DNA of 64,000 nucleotides, from contig NZ_AP025732.1 of NCBI RefSeq assembly GCF_023734775.1, positions 6,074,501-6,138,500 on the forward strand, in the 5' to 3' direction. Made by a program: the position numbers and the translations under genes. The notes beneath the pieces are model-generated. The model was not told the origin of the DNA. It saw only the letters and a program-made list of their open reading frames with translations, and did no database searches. The DNA is from Nostoc cf. commune SO-36 (GTDB taxonomy: Bacteria > Cyanobacteriota > Cyanobacteriia > Cyanobacteriales > Nostocaceae). Shown here in pieces: positions 47,913-59,700 of the stretch (position 1 is the first letter of the stretch; every line of letters begins with the position of its first letter).

Positions 47913-50900
47913 CTATTTCCATGCTTTCTTGATGCAATCTTTCAAATATTCGGCTAAAACTTGCACATGGGGTTCAGCCATAAGCGTGATATGGTTGCCT
48001 AGTACAAAATGGATATCTACTGTTTCGGTACAAAACTCGCTCCAGCCCAAGGATAAATCCTGTGAATCCTCAGAATTTAAATGACTATTAGGGTCATCTG
48101 ACAAATCCTCGTTAGCCCGTAGAATGGTAAGTTTACCTGGATAAATCTGTTTTGGTAGATAATCAACTAGACATAAACAACTAGTTTTATAAGCCTGTAC
48201 GAGATTTTTAAGTTCCGTAGTTTGAGCATTAGGAGGCAGCATATTTGCCATTTTGAAATAGTGTAAAACATATTTTAGTTGCTCCTCCGTAGTCAAACTT
48301 TGGAGAGTATCGTAGGAAATATCAACGTTTTTATCTAAAAAAAGTTTTATTCCTTTACTCACCTCAGCTAGCCACATATCATCATCCCAATCAATGTAAT
48401 CAGCCAGGAATTGCTTGTCTTTATAAGTTGATGCAGATGCATCAATTACGACTAGTAGAGCAACCTCATCTCCCTGAGCAACTAACTGTTGGGCCATTTC
48501 AAAAACTACGTTACCTCCATAAGAATGCCCTCCCAAAAAGTATGGCCCTTGGGGTTGCACAGCTTGCATGGCTTGAATATAATGACTCGCTATATCTTCA
48601 AGCCGGGGGTTGGGCTTTAATTCGTGGAGATTATTTTCAAAACTATATAATGGTTGGTCTAGCCCTAAATAACGCCCTAAGTGATAGAAGTAGAAAGGCT
48701 TACCAGGAGCGCCAGGAACGCAGAAGAAAGGTAAGTTTGAACCATTGGGCTGAAGTGCTACCAAACAAGACGAATTAGAGTAATCGGAGTCTGTTTGCAC
48801 AATTGTTGCCAACTGTTCAATAGTTGGATTTTGAAAAAGGGTTGTTAAGGGCAAATTTTTACCAAACTGCTGCTGAATTTGATCCATTAAGTAGGCAGCT
48901 AAAAGGGAATGACCGCCAAGGTCAAAAAAGTTATCTTGTACTCCTACTTTGTCAACCTTAAGAGTTTTTGACCAGATTTGTACTAGTTGCAGTTCTAATT
49001 GGTTACGGGGTTCGACAAATTTTTTGAAGTTACTGATGTTATTAATTGCTCTTAATGCGCGGTGGTCTACTTTACCGTTAGGAGTTAGAGGCAGGGACTC
49101 TAGGATGACAAAAGCATTAGGAACCATGTATGCGGGTAGTTTATCAGCAAGAAACTGGCGCAGTTCGCTTGGTGTAAGTGTCGCCTCTTTTTGCAGCACT
49201 ACATAGGCGACTAAGCGCTTCTCACCTGGGGTATCTTCGCGGACAATGACGCAAGATACTTGTACATCGCTATGTTGCCTCAATACTGCTTCAATTTCTC
49301 CCAATTCGATGCGGAAGCCCCGAATTTTTACCTGATTGTCGATGCGTCCTAAGTATTGGATGTTGCCATCGCTCAAGTACCGAGCCTTATCCCCAGTTTT
49401 ATATAATTTACTGCCTCTTGTCTCCTCAAACGGATTGGGGATGAATTTCTCATTGGTCAATTCTGGACGGTTGAAATAGCCTCGTGCCAATCCTGCACCA
49501 CCAAGATGTAATTCTCCTGGCACACCCACAGGTACTGGTTGCAGATGCTCGTCTAAGATGTAGATTTGCGTGTTGGCAATGGGACGGCCAATAGGGATAG
49601 TTTTGGCTGTAGTTGGTGATTCCTCTACCAAGTACCAAGAAGAAAAAGTGGTATTTTCTGTTGGCCCATAGACATGCAGCAGTTGCTGGGGAGCGCCTTT
49701 GTCTAATACTTCTTGCACCCATTTGGGATCAACCGCTTCACCACCAAATAATAAATATTGTAGAGAACTAAATGCCTGTGGTACAAAACTGGCTAACTGA
49801 TTGAATAAAGCTGTGGTTAAAAATAAGACGCTGATTTCATGGGAGCGGATATTTACAGCAAATTCTTGAGGTGAAAGTAATACAGATTGAGGAATAATCA
49901 CTAGCATGGCTCCGTGTAGCAATGCTCCCCAAATTTCAAATGTTGCAGCATCAAAAGCAATGTTTGCAGCTTGAGCAATGCGTAGTTTACGGCCGTAGGC
50001 ATCGCTAGAAGATAACTGTATATAGTTGGTATTTAACACCAGTCGATTTACAGCCTGATGAGTGACGGCGACTCCCTTGGGTTTCCCTGTAGAACCGGAG
50101 GTATAAATTACATAGGATAAGTTTTCCGAACTGACTGTGCTGTTGAGATTGTCTTGATTGACGGTTTGCAATGCATCTAAGCAGATGACACGAACCTGAT
50201 GTTGAGAAAGTGACTCTACCAATTTCTTTTGAGTCAAAAGTACTTTTACCTGAGTGTCTGCGAGCATAAAGCTTAAACGCTCTTGGGGATATTCCGGGTC
50301 AAGTGGCAGATATGCTCCACCCGTCTTGAGAATTCCCAACATTCCCACAACCATTTCTGGCGATCGCTCCACACACAACCCAACTAGCACATCTGCCGAC
50401 ACTCCCAAAGACCGCAAGTAATGAGCTAGCTGGTTAGCACGACAATTTAACTCATCATAAGTCAGTTGTTGATTTTCAAATACAATTGCCACTGCATCAG
50501 GTGTGCGTTTTACCTGCTCCTCAAATAACTGATGAATACATTTATCAGATGAATAGTCTGCTTGATTGTGGTTCCACTCCACTAACAATTGATGGCGTTC
50601 TGCTGCACTCAACAGTGATAATTCAGAAATTCGCGCTTTCGGATTGGCGACAATTGCTTTAATTAAAGGTTGAAAATGTTGGCCGATTTGGGTAATTGTA
50701 GCGGCATCAAATAAATCAGTGTTATAGCACCAAACACCCTCTAGACCGGAGGGAACCTCCCAGAAGTTTACTTCTAGGTCAAATCTGACTTTTACATCAA
50801 CTGGCAAGGACATATTCTGGATAGTTAAACCTGGCAAATTGCTAGAAGACTGTGGGGTATTTTGGAGGGAGAACAGCACCTGTACCAGGGGATTACGACT

Positions 50901-52160
50901 TAAATCTCGGTCTGGCTGTAATTTTTCCACCAACATTTCAAAGGGTAAGTCTTGGTGGGAGTATGCTGACAAAGTGGTTTGCCGCACTTGCGCTAAAAAG
51001 TCAGCAAAGCTGGGGTTTCCAGAGAGATCGCCCCTTAATGCTAGGGTGTTAGCAAAAAATCCCATTAGCTGCTCGACGCTCTTGCTGTTGCGGTTAGCGA
51101 TGGGTGAGCCAACAACAATATCTAACTGACCACTATAACGAGAGAGCAAGACCAAAAAAGCTGCTAGTAGGGTCATAAACAGAGTTGTCTCTGACTCCTG
51201 GCTCAGTTGCTTAAGGCGTTGTGTGAGGTCGCTATCTAGTAGAAAAGACTCAACTGCACCCTGAAAAGACTGGACTGGGGGACGGGGGCGATCGCTAGGC
51301 AATTCTAATACAGGAGGGACACCCGCTAACTGTTTTTGCCAATAATTGAGTTGGCGATCGAGAACTTCGCCTGTCAGCCACTGGCGTTGCCAAAAGGCAA
51401 AGTCGGCGTACTGGATGGGTAATTCAGGTAGTGGCGAGGGCAATCCTTGAGCGAAAGCTGTATATAACTGAGATAATTCACCAAAGAAGATACTCAAAGA
51501 CCAGCCATCATAAATAATGTGGTGCATCTTCAACAGCAGTACATACTCCTGTTCACTCAGTTGCAGTAGGGTAAATTCTATTAATGGCCCCACAGCCAAA
51601 TCGAAGGGCTGGGACGCAATAGACTTCGCCATTTCTCGAATGCGCTCAGTTTGTTCCTCGGCTGACAACCCCTGCAAGTCATGGATTGGCAAATTTAAGG
51701 CAGTGTCCGGGGCAATTAGCTGGATAGGTTTTCCATCTACCGTGGGGAAACTGGTTCTTAAAATTTCGTGGCGGCGAACGAGTTCATTCAGGCTCTGAGA
51801 GAGTGCAGCTATATTGGGTGAGCCATCTAGCCGCAGAGCCTCCAGCATATTGTAAGAATGACTTTCGGGTGAAAGCTGGTGCAAAAACCAGAGTCTCTGC
51901 TGGGCAAAAGAGAGGGGTAAATCTTTATCTCGTGGGACGGGAGTAATGGCTGATTCAACAGAGCTAGAGGGCGTTTTCGCTTCTTTTAAAAAAGCGAGAA
52001 TTTCAGGTTTTTTTGTGCCTATTTCTTGCTTAATTTCTGTTGTCATCGCTCCCTTGGGAGCATGATATCGTAGCTTTTCTTCTTCCAGCCAAATTTTAAT
52101 ATCTAAACTATTTAAATAAGATAAAAACTCTACTACTTTCATTTGCCAATTGCTTCCCAA
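47913..52160 (-). CDS. NRPS terminal protein: TubC-C-A-PCP-TE
   Basis: A 1415-residue intact NRPS. Order: TubC-type docking domain (about 7-60, VVEFLSYLNSLDIKIWLEEEKL); condensation (about 80-525, active site MHHIIYDGWS at 212-221); adenylation (about 545-1040, [11 protein letters not shown] at about 687); PCP (about 1060-1130, Ser in FFDLGGHSLL); thioesterase (about 1150-1410, GGHSYGGN Ser near 1212, His in GNHITLMAEPH). Pocket residues read by eye on GrsA numbering are D-A-F-L-L-G-V-T-F, near Val/Ile codes. The thioesterase should release and probably cyclise the peptide. The docking domain would pair with the C-terminus of the upstream NRPS, which ends 77 bases before. This is the last NRPS gene. 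Confidence 0.93.
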   Translation of the reverse strand: MGSNWQMKVVEFLSYLNSLDIKIWLEEEKLRYHAPKGAMTTEIKQEIGTKKPEILAFLKEAKTPSSSVESAITPVPRDKDLPLSFAQQRLWFLHQLSPESHSYNMLEALRLDGSPNIAALSQSLNELVRRHEILRTSFPTVDGKPIQLIAPDTALNLPIHDLQGLSAEEQTERIREMAKSIASQPFDLAVGPLIEFTLLQLSEQEYVLLLKMHHIIYDGWSLSIFFGELSQLYTAFAQGLPSPLPELPIQYADFAFWQRQWLTGEVLDRQLNYWQKQLAGVPPVLELPSDRPRPPVQSFQGAVESFLLDSDLTQRLKQLSQESETTLFMTLLAAFLVLLSRYSGQLDIVVGSPIANRNSKSVEQLMGFFANTLALRGDLSGNPSFADFLAQVRQTTLSAYSHQDLPFEMLVEKLQPDRDLSRNPLVQVLFSLQNTPQSSSNLPGLTIQNMSLPVDVKVRFDLEVNFWEVPSGLEGVWCYNTDLFDAATITQIGQHFQPLIKAIVANPKARISELSLLSAAERHQLLVEWNHNQADYSSDKCIHQLFEEQVKRTPDAVAIVFENQQLTYDELNCRANQLAHYLRSLGVSADVLVGLCVERSPEMVVGMLGILKTGGAYLPLDPEYPQERLSFMLADTQVKVLLTQKKLVESLSQHQVRVICLDALQTVNQDNLNSTVSSENLSYVIYTSGSTGKPKGVAVTHQAVNRLVLNTNYIQLSSSDAYGRKLRIAQAANIAFDAATFEIWGALLHGAMLVIIPQSVLLSPQEFAVNIRSHEISVLFLTTALFNQLASFVPQAFSSLQYLLFGGEAVDPKWVQEVLDKGAPQQLLHVYGPTENTTFSSWYLVEESPTTAKTIPIGRPIANTQIYILDEHLQPVPVGVPGELHLGGAGLARGYFNRPELTNEKFIPNPFEETRGSKLYKTGDKARYLSDGNIQYLGRIDNQVKIRGFRIELGEIEAVLRQHSDVQVSCVIVREDTPGEKRLVAYVVLQKEATLTPSELRQFLADKLPAYMVPNAFVILESLPLTPNGKVDHRALRAINNISNFKKFVEPRNQLELQLVQIWSKTLKVDKVGVQDNFFDLGGHSLLAAYLMDQIQQQFGKNLPLTTLFQNPTIEQLATIVQTDSDYSNSSCLVALQPNGSNLPFFCVPGAPGKPFYFYHLGRYLGLDQPLYSFENNLHELKPNPRLEDIASHYIQAMQAVQPQGPYFLGGHSYGGNVVFEMAQQLVAQGDEVALLVVIDASASTYKDKQFLADYIDWDDDMWLAEVSKGIKLFLDKNVDISYDTLQSLTTEEQLKYVLHYFKMANMLPPNAQTTELKNLVQAYKTSCLCLVDYLPKQIYPGKLTILRANEDLSDDPNSHLNSEDSQDLSLGWSEFCTETVDIHFVLGNHITLMAEPHVQVLAEYLKDCIKKAWK

Positions 52161-52236
52161 ATTTGTCGTTTAATCAGGTCTAAATTGCGTATGTTGTTGT
52201 TTCAAAAATCAAAAAATCTATTTGGTAAAAAGCTTT

Positions 52237-52695
52237 TCATAATTCTCCTTCTTCGTAATCTTCTTGTGTTTTTGTAATGGATAGTTGACCATCTTGTGCT
52301 ATGGAAACTACTTCAATGATTTGGGCTAAGTTAGCTACTGTTGGGTACTCAAGGAAATTTTGTAAGGACAATTCCACTGAGAAAATATTACGTAAACGAG
52401 ATATTACTTGGGTTGCTAGTAGAGAATGTCCGCCAAGTTCAAAGAAGTTGTCATTGATGCCAATGCGTTCGGTTCCCAAGACTTCACTCCAGATTTGTAC
52501 CAGTTGAGCTTCAATTGGTGTGCGAGGTGAAACAAAGCCAGTGGCAAGATTTCTAGTAGCTGTATCTGGTGCAGGTAGGGCGCGACGATCCACCTTACCA
52601 TTAGGTGTTAAAGGTAGGGTATTGAGGAGGACAAAAGCTTGCGGAACCATGTAATTGGGTAACTTTTGTTGGATAAATTCCCGCACTTGTGGCAC
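52237..52695 (-). CDS. NRPS fragment: end of A domain and PCP of the N-methyl module
   Basis: Last 152 residues of the large NRPS gene. VREFIQQKLPNYMVPQAFVLL..NGKVDRRALPAP is the A10 end of the adenylation domain. FFELGGHSLLATQVISRLR is the PCP with its phosphopantetheine Ser. The acidic tail KTQEDYEEGEL may be the docking partner of the TubC domain in the next protein. The open frame actually runs up to about 52790 ([23 protein letters not shown]..), continuing the domain after the N-methyltransferase. It is separated from the next fragment only by a shift near 52800, at a GC-rich repeat insertion. Confidence 0.85.
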   Translation of the reverse strand: MPQVREFIQQKLPNYMVPQAFVLLNTLPLTPNGKVDRRALPAPDTATRNLATGFVSPRTPIEAQLVQIWSEVLGTERIGINDNFFELGGHSLLATQVISRLRNIFSVELSLQNFLEYPTVANLAQIIEVVSIAQDGQLSITKTQEDYEEGEL

Positions 52696-52768
52696 TAGCT
52701 TTTGGACTAACTTGCCGTATAGGGGATTGTTAGTGTAGTCAGTCCAGGGTTTGGTAGTAATGGTTGAA

Positions 52769-54265
52769 TTATCCCAAAACGCGTAGGCAAAGCCCGCCGC
52801 AGGTCATCGCTTTTTGTTCTTGATTGCGGCAAAATACCACATCGAATGCACCATCTTGGCTACTCCCCCACCAACTCAGATGGACTGTATAACCCAAATA
52901 CTGCCCTAACTGGTAAAATTCTTCAGGATTGATCCCAACTTCTGGCTGTTTTGCTAGCAACTGCCGCATTTGCCCGACTGTTTCGACAGCAGGGGAATTT
53001 TCCAACCATTGCCAAATCTGTAATGCTTGCTGCACCCGTTGATTAGGAACGCCCCTAATTCCTAAAAGTTCTGGTTGTTCTTTGTGCAGTTGATTTTGAA
53101 TTTGTGCCAATGAGAGCTTGTTTAGTTGCCAATTTAACCAAGGAACTACTTTTGTTTGGACATCAGTACCGATATGCAGGGTGACATCATAGCGGAATTG
53201 AGTTAATTCATTTTGACTGTTAGCGCGTTTGGGCACAATTTCCACCCAAGTAATTTGCGGAAAACGTGTTTGCAGGGCAATGAAAAACCTCGGATCAATG
53301 ACCAATTCTTCTTCGGCGGCGACACTCTGATGTACCTGCTGCTGCCATTGCTCAACAGTTCTATCTTCAGGAGATCGGGACAACTGTACGGCTGCATGGT
53401 ATGGTTCGAGCAAAGGCAAGCTACGAACATCCCCCACGAATAGAGTTCCCTTTTGGCCAATTGTTGCGTTGGCGTAGCCCATCGTAGATATCGCTCCCTC
53501 AAGTACCTGCAATAAATACTCCACACTGGGGAAATACTGCACTACTGAGTTAATAACTACAGTATCGAATTCTCCTTTGGGGATACTTGTAAAGTTATCC
53601 GCCATTTGGTGTAGTAGCCGCACATTATCTAAACCTGACACCGTTTTACAAATTTGCTCAACGTGCGCTATTGCGGCGCTAGAATAATCACATCCCCAAT
53701 ACTCAAGGCAGTTGGGAGCAACGCGAGATAGCAGCAACCCTGTACCACAACCAATTTCTAATACTCGCTGCGGTGATAGAGATAGAATTCGATCTACTGT
53801 ACTCTCAACCCACTCCTGCATTTCTTGAGCAGGAATTGCTTCTTTTGTGTAACTACTATTCCAACCACTGATATTGAATGTGGGATCATCTGTGGATACT
53901 TGAGGTTGACTGTATGCTTGTTCATACAGCATTTGCCAGTCAGTAACGTACTCACTCTGCCATTGAGCAACCTGTTGGGGTAATACTTTGTTTTTGAGTG
54001 CAGGAACTAAGTAAGCCGCTAACTGTTTATCACCAGTATTATCAATGGCGACGACGACACCTTCTTGTACTAAGGGATGTTGGCTTAAAACTGCTTCAAT
54101 TTCACCCAGTTCGATACGGAAGCCACGCACCTTGACTTGATTATCGATGCGTCCCAGGTATTCAATGTTGCCATCTGGTAAATAACGCGCCAAGTCCCCA
54201 GTTTTGTAAAGTTGAGAATCTGGCTCATTGCTAAAGGGATTGTTGATAAATTTCTCTTGTGTCAA
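52769..54265 (-). CDS. NRPS fragment: A-domain part and N-methyltransferase of the N-methyl module
   Basis: A 498-residue piece. Residues 1-95 give the A7-A8 motifs ([38 protein letters not shown]). An embedded N-methyltransferase follows (about 110-480), with SAM motif [18 protein letters not shown] near 168. Insertion of a methyltransferase between A8 and the end of A is the standard arrangement of N-methylating modules. The frame is left at both ends by indels: at about 54276, GGCTAATCTCAAC has one A too many for [13 protein letters not shown], and the other end is near 52800. The module therefore delivers an N-methyl amino acid, in line with the aromatic pocket code of the A domain in the next fragment. 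Confidence 0.87.
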   Translation of the reverse strand: MTQEKFINNPFSNEPDSQLYKTGDLARYLPDGNIEYLGRIDNQVKVRGFRIELGEIEAVLSQHPLVQEGVVVAIDNTGDKQLAAYLVPALKNKVLPQQVAQWQSEYVTDWQMLYEQAYSQPQVSTDDPTFNISGWNSSYTKEAIPAQEMQEWVESTVDRILSLSPQRVLEIGCGTGLLLSRVAPNCLEYWGCDYSSAAIAHVEQICKTVSGLDNVRLLHQMADNFTSIPKGEFDTVVINSVVQYFPSVEYLLQVLEGAISTMGYANATIGQKGTLFVGDVRSLPLLEPYHAAVQLSRSPEDRTVEQWQQQVHQSVAAEEELVIDPRFFIALQTRFPQITWVEIVPKRANSQNELTQFRYDVTLHIGTDVQTKVVPWLNWQLNKLSLAQIQNQLHKEQPELLGIRGVPNQRVQQALQIWQWLENSPAVETVGQMRQLLAKQPEVGINPEEFYQLGQYLGYTVHLSWWGSSQDGAFDVVFCRNQEQKAMTCGGLCLRVLG

Positions 54266-54281
54266 TTGCAGACGGTTGAGA

Positions 54282-54875
54282 TTAGCCTCTTGCTAACCCG
54301 ACACCACCAATGTGCAATTCTCCTGGTACACCAATAGGCACTGGCTGTAAGTGCGAGTCTAAGATATAGATTTGTTTGTTGGCAATTGGACGACCAATAG
54401 TAACTTTCTCATCTTCAAGAGTACATTTCGCAACTGTGGCACAGACACTAGCTTCTGTTGGCCCGTAAGCATTAAAGAAGTTTCTCCCAATAGACCATTG
54501 TTTGATGAGTTCAGCAGCACAAGCTTCTCCGGCGACAATTATTGTTTGCAGTGCGGGAAGTTCTTCTTGTGGTAGAACTGCTAATGCTGATGGTGGTAGG
54601 GTGACATGGGTAATATCATAATCGCGTAATCGTTCAATTAATGGCGTACCCGGCATGAGAGAGTCTTTTGTTCCCAGGTAAAGAGTTGCCCCTGATGACC
54701 AACTCATCAAGATTTCTGAGATGCAAGCATCAAAACTGAAGGAGGCAAACTGGAGAACGCGACTATCAGAATCCACGCCAAAAGTCTGAATTTGAGCTTG
54801 AGCTAGGTTGCATAATCCGCTATGTTCAACCATCACCCCTTTCGGTTTACCTGTGGAACCGCTAGTGTAAATCAC
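54282..54875 (-). CDS. NRPS fragment: central A domain of the N-methyl module (Tyr-like code)
   Basis: A 197-residue piece with [13 protein letters not shown] (A3), the pocket segment [24 protein letters not shown] and [13 protein letters not shown] (A5). Pocket positions by eye are D-A-S-T-I-A-A-V-C, which matches Tyr/Phe-type codes I recall. Together with the downstream methyltransferase this predicts an N-methyl-aromatic residue. It joins the preceding fragment through one extra base at about 54887 ([16 protein letters not shown] after correction). Confidence 0.85.
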   Translation of the reverse strand: MIYTSGSTGKPKGVMVEHSGLCNLAQAQIQTFGVDSDSRVLQFASFSFDACISEILMSWSSGATLYLGTKDSLMPGTPLIERLRDYDITHVTLPPSALAVLPQEELPALQTIIVAGEACAAELIKQWSIGRNFFNAYGPTEASVCATVAKCTLEDEKVTIGRPIANKQIYILDSHLQPVPIGVPGELHIGGVGLARG

Positions 54876-56661
54876 ATTCGCTAGATTGAGAAGCCGTCAC
54901 CCCATTAGAAAAGTTTTCTTGGCTATTTTGGGCAATTTTTGACCAGATTTCGTCTAAAAAGACTGTGTTGGCTTGATTTTTTGGTAGTTTATCAGAAAGG
55001 TGCTGTTGGGTTAGCAGTACCCAAACTTGAGCATCTTCTAGCATAAAGCTCAGACGCTCAGTAGGATATTCCGGGTCAAGGGGCACGTAAGCACCACCCG
55101 CCTTGAGAATTGCCAAAAGCCCGATCGCCATTAATAGCGATCGCTCCACACACAACCCAACTAGTACATCTGCTCCCACACCCACAGACCGTAAGTATTG
55201 CGCCAACTGGTTAGCACGACAATTCAACTCGTGGTAGGTGAATTGTTGATTTTCAAATACCACCGCCACGGCATCAGGTGTCCGCTCTACTTGTGACTCA
55301 AATAACTGATGAATACACTGATTCTGCGGATAGTCTACTTGAGTATCATTCCACTCCACTAATAATTGATGACGTTCCTGTTCAATGAGCAATGGCAGTA
55401 ATGACACTGGCTGGTGTGGATTATCAACAATTGCCGCAAGCAAAGTCTTGAAATGTTGCATCATGCGGGTAATTGTTGCCGCATCAAATAAATCCCGGTT
55501 GTAAGAGCAAAAGCCCCCAAGCCCTTCTGGTGCATCCCATAAGTAAACTTCTAAGTCAAGCCGAACTGAATCAAGTCCCGAAGGCATCCCTTCAACTTTG
55601 ACATCAGGCAGATCCCACGGTGAGGTGGGAGCATTTTGGAGGGCAAACACCACCTGCGTTAACGGGTTGCGATCGAGGTTTCGCTCAAGTTGCAACTCTT
55701 CCACTAACATCTCAAAGGGTAAATCCTGATGATCGTAGGCATTTTGGGTAACTTGTCGCACCTGCGCTAGTAATCCTTCAAAGGTCGGTTCTTGAGATAA
55801 ATCAAATCTCAGTGCCAGACTATTGACAAAAAAGCCAATTAACCCTTCTATCTCTGTGCGGTTGCGATTTGCGATCGGTGAACCTACGACCAAATCTGTT
55901 TGTCCACTGTAGCGAGACATTAAAACGACAAAACCAGCCAGCAGCGTCATAAACAGCGTGCTTCTAGACTCTTGAGATAGCTTTTTCAACTGCTGCGTTA
56001 GCAAGGCATCTAGTTGAAGTTGCTCTGTACCGCCTCGAAAAGTCTGTATGGCTGGGCGGGGGCGGTCTGTGGGTAATTCTAATAAAGGTGGCGCTCCCGT
56101 TAAATGTTGCTTCCAGTAGTTTAACTGACGCTCTAATACCTGATTCGTGAACCATTGGCGCTGCCATACAGCGAAGTCGGCATACTGGATGGGTAACTTT
56201 GGTAACTCAACAGAACTACCCGTTGAAAAGGCTCGGTAATAGGCTGACAGTTCACCGATCAAAATACCCATCGACCAACCATCAGCAGCAATATGGTGGA
56301 TTGCGAATAGCAATATATGCTCATCAGTTGCAACTTGCCACATCTTGACTCGCAGCACAGGGCCATTAGCTAAATCGAATGGTTTGCAGGCTTCTGCTGT
56401 TGCTAGATGCTCCACTTGTTTCCAAGGGTCTGGTAAATTCTGGAGATCGACCACTGGTAACGCGATCGTCATATTGGGATCTATTACCTGTACTGGCTGA
56501 TTATTTTTGATCTCAAAATGAGTCCGTAGAACTTCATGGCGCTGTACTATCTCTGCAAAGGCTTGTTCTAAAGCTTTGACATTCAAATTCCCTATTAAAC
56601 GCAAGGTGAAATCTATTGTGTACGCACTGCTTTCACCTTCCAACTGATTCACAAACCACAA
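54862..56661 (-). CDS. NRPS fragment: C domain and start of A domain of the N-methyl module
   Basis: A 599-residue piece. C domain (about 1-430): WFVNQLEGESSAYTIDF, active site IHHIAADGWSMG, DRPRPAIQTFRGG, PFEMLVEELQLERN. A domain start from about 465: QLFESQVERTPDAVAVVFE, then LGVGADVLVGLCVERS and GGAYVPLDPEYPTERL. At its N-terminal side an extra T near 56656 (GAGCGTTTTGTGG) hides the normal start ERLWFVNQ, so the real protein continues from the previous PCP through a linker that contains a GC-rich repeat (about 56715-56745). Specificity is set by the next fragment. Confidence 0.87.
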   Translation of the reverse strand: MWFVNQLEGESSAYTIDFTLRLIGNLNVKALEQAFAEIVQRHEVLRTHFEIKNNQPVQVIDPNMTIALPVVDLQNLPDPWKQVEHLATAEACKPFDLANGPVLRVKMWQVATDEHILLFAIHHIAADGWSMGILIGELSAYYRAFSTGSSVELPKLPIQYADFAVWQRQWFTNQVLERQLNYWKQHLTGAPPLLELPTDRPRPAIQTFRGGTEQLQLDALLTQQLKKLSQESRSTLFMTLLAGFVVLMSRYSGQTDLVVGSPIANRNRTEIEGLIGFFVNSLALRFDLSQEPTFEGLLAQVRQVTQNAYDHQDLPFEMLVEELQLERNLDRNPLTQVVFALQNAPTSPWDLPDVKVEGMPSGLDSVRLDLEVYLWDAPEGLGGFCSYNRDLFDAATITRMMQHFKTLLAAIVDNPHQPVSLLPLLIEQERHQLLVEWNDTQVDYPQNQCIHQLFESQVERTPDAVAVVFENQQFTYHELNCRANQLAQYLRSVGVGADVLVGLCVERSLLMAIGLLAILKAGGAYVPLDPEYPTERLSFMLEDAQVWVLLTQQHLSDKLPKNQANTVFLDEIWSKIAQNSQENFSNGVTASQSSECDLH

Positions 56662-56776
56662 AACGCTCTTGCGCCCAAGATAGCGGTATGTCTGCGTTTT
56701 TAGAAAGCGGGTGCGATGCCTGCGGCGGGCGTAGCGATCGCAGGAACGGCCAACCTTAAACCAGTTTCCAGTTCAC

Positions 56777-59700
56777 CTAAAATCGCCTCACTAACTGGGC
56801 AACTGTTGGTGACTCAAAGATATAGCGTAATGGTAACGAAGTTCCAAAAGCTTCTTGCAATCGAGAAATTACCTGAGTAGCTATCAGGGAATGTCCTCCA
56901 ATTTCAAAGAAATTATCGTGAATACCTACCTTTTCTACTTGCAGTGCTTTTTGCCAAATACCAGCAATGATTTTTTCTGCTTCTGTATTTGGCATGACAT
57001 AATCAGCTTCATTTAGAAGAGTTAGCTCATGTGTTGGCAGCGCACGGTGGTCTATCTTGCCATTTGGTGTTAAAGGCAGGTTCTCTAGCAGCACAAAGCT
57101 GGAAGGGATCATGTAGCTGGGCAAGAGTTTCTTAAGATTAGCTCTTAAAGATTGAGCTAAATTATCGGAGTGATTATTTTTTACATTGCAATTTTCTTGT
57201 TGCGGTACAACATAAGCTACCAAGCGTTTGTTATTCAGTTGGTCTTCCCGTGCAACGACTACTGCTTCCCGGACTTCAGGTAGCTGAGATATTGCAGCTT
57301 CAATTTCTCCCAACTCAATGCGGAAGCCACGAATTTTTATCTGATTGTCGATCCGACCGAGAAATTCAATATTTCCATCACTTAAGTAGCGTGCTAAATC
57401 TCCAGTTTTATAGAGACGGGAATGTGGTTCATCGGTAAAAGGATTAGGAATGAATTTCTCTTGTGTTAACTCGCTTCGGTTAAGATAACCTTGCGCTAAG
57501 GAAGCACCACCAATATGCAATTCTCCTGGCACACCAACGGGAACTGGTTGCAAATACTCATCTAAAATGTAGATTTGCGTATTGGCAATGGGACGACCAA
57601 TAGATGGCGAGATATTATCAACGACTCCATCACAAACTACTATCCCTGAAGTTGTAACAACAGTATTTTCAGTTGGGCCATAATTATTCACAACCTGGAA
57701 AGGAAGTAAATTTGATGGATATCGATGAAGTTTATCTCCCCCAGTTAGCAGAGTTCGCAAAGCTGTATTTTCTCTCCATTCCAGAGATAATAATTGCTCT
57801 GCTATTGGCGTTGGCAGAAAACTGATGGTAATATTTTGGCTTTGCAACCAATCTTGCAAATCGACTGGTGATGCAATGATTCCAGGTTTAACTAAATAAA
57901 TACTTGCCCCTGCGGTGAGGTAAGGCCACAATTCCCAGACAGCAGCATCAAATGCTGTGGAAGCTACCTGAGTGGCTTTATCTAAAGCCGTGATTTCAAA
58001 AGCTTTGTTGTGCCAAAATACGAGATTTAGCAGTGCATCATGGGTAACTAATACTCCCTTCGGTTGTCCTGTCGAACCAGAAGTATAAATCACATAAGCT
58101 AAGTTAAGAGCTTTGTTAGCAGTAATCAGATTCTCTTGGCTGGAGAGAGAAATAACTTGAGCATCAGTATCTAAACATACAATCAACCCTAGATTTGGGG
58201 GTAGTTTTTCAACGAGTTGCTGCTGAGTTAGCAGTACTGAAACTTGAGCATCTTGAAAAATAAAGTGCAAACGTTCAGTTGGATATTCTGGGTCAAGTGG
58301 CACATAAGCACCACCAGCTTTGAGAATGCCCAACAGTCCTACAACCATTTCTAAAGAACGCTCGACACAAATACCTACTAACTCATCGGCTCCTACACCC
58401 AAAGCTCGCAAGTAGTGTGCCAACTGATTCGCACGACTATTTAACTGGGCATAAGTAAGTTGTTTTTCTTCAAATACAACTGCTACAGCATCCGGTGTAT
58501 GCTCTACCTGTTCTTCAAACAACTGATGGATACATTTATCTTGGGGATAATCTGCTTGAGTATCATTCCAGTCAATTAATAACTGTTGCTGCTCAACTGC
58601 TGTCAGCATTGGCAATTGAGAAATTCGCTCTTGGGGATTTGCCACAATTGCTTCCAGCAATGTCACAAAATGATCCGCCATCCGCTCAATAGTGCTGCTA
58701 TCAAACAAGTCGGTATTGTACTCCAACACTCCCGCAAATCCAGTCGCAGTGTTGCCGATCGCCAAGGTAAGATCAAACTTGGCAGTGACATTTTCTGTTG
58801 GTAAATCACTTATAGTTAGCCCAGTCAGTTCTACTTGAGACACAGGCGCATTCTGAAACACAAACGCTACCTGAAATAGTGGTGTATGGCTTAAGTTGCG
58901 TTCTGGCTGTAATGCTTCCACCAGCATTTCAAAGGGCAAGTCTTGATGAGCATAAGCGGACAATGCCATTTCCCGAACACGAGTGAGTAATTCGCTAAAG
59001 CTAGGATTGCCTGATAAATCAGTCCGCATCACTAAGGTGTTGACAAAAAAGCCAATTAACCCTTCTATTTCACTACGATTCCGGTTAGCAATTGGTGTTC
59101 CCACCAAAATATCCGATTGTCCTGTGTAGCGGTAAAGTAATGTATCAAACGCTGCCAACAGCGTCATAAACAAAGTCATGCCTTGTTGCTGACTAAGTTG
59201 TGTCAGTTTACCAGTTAGTTCCTCAGAAAGTGCAAACTCTTGATATACGCCAGCGAAGGTTTGCACAGCAGGTCTGGGTCGGTCTGTGGGCAGCGACAAT
59301 AAAGCTGGTGCATCTTTGAGTTGTTGTTGCCAATAACTCAGTTGACTTTGCAGCACATCCCCTTGCAACCACTGTCTTTGCCAAATTGCAAAATCTGCGT
59401 ACTGAATTGGTAATGGCGCTAATGGTGACGTTTGACCTTGAGAATAGGCATTGTATAGGGCTGCTAGTTCCTGAACAAACACACCCATTGACCACTCATC
59501 ACTAACAATGTGATGCATACACACTAATAGTAAGTGTTCTGTCTCATTAAGCACTACTAATGTTGCTCTGAGTGGAGATGTACTTCTGAGGTCAAAGGAT
59601 TGAATAGCTTGTTGTTGCGCTAATTGCCGTGAAGCTTTTTCTTGCTCACTTGTTGACAGATGTTGCAACTCAATTACTGATACTGTCCAATTCGTTTGTG

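Noticed and set aside
50839..51129. Plus-strand ORFs antisense to the NRPS (also many others between 48 and 63 kb)
   Set aside because: They are shadow frames of conserved NRPS domains on the minus strand.
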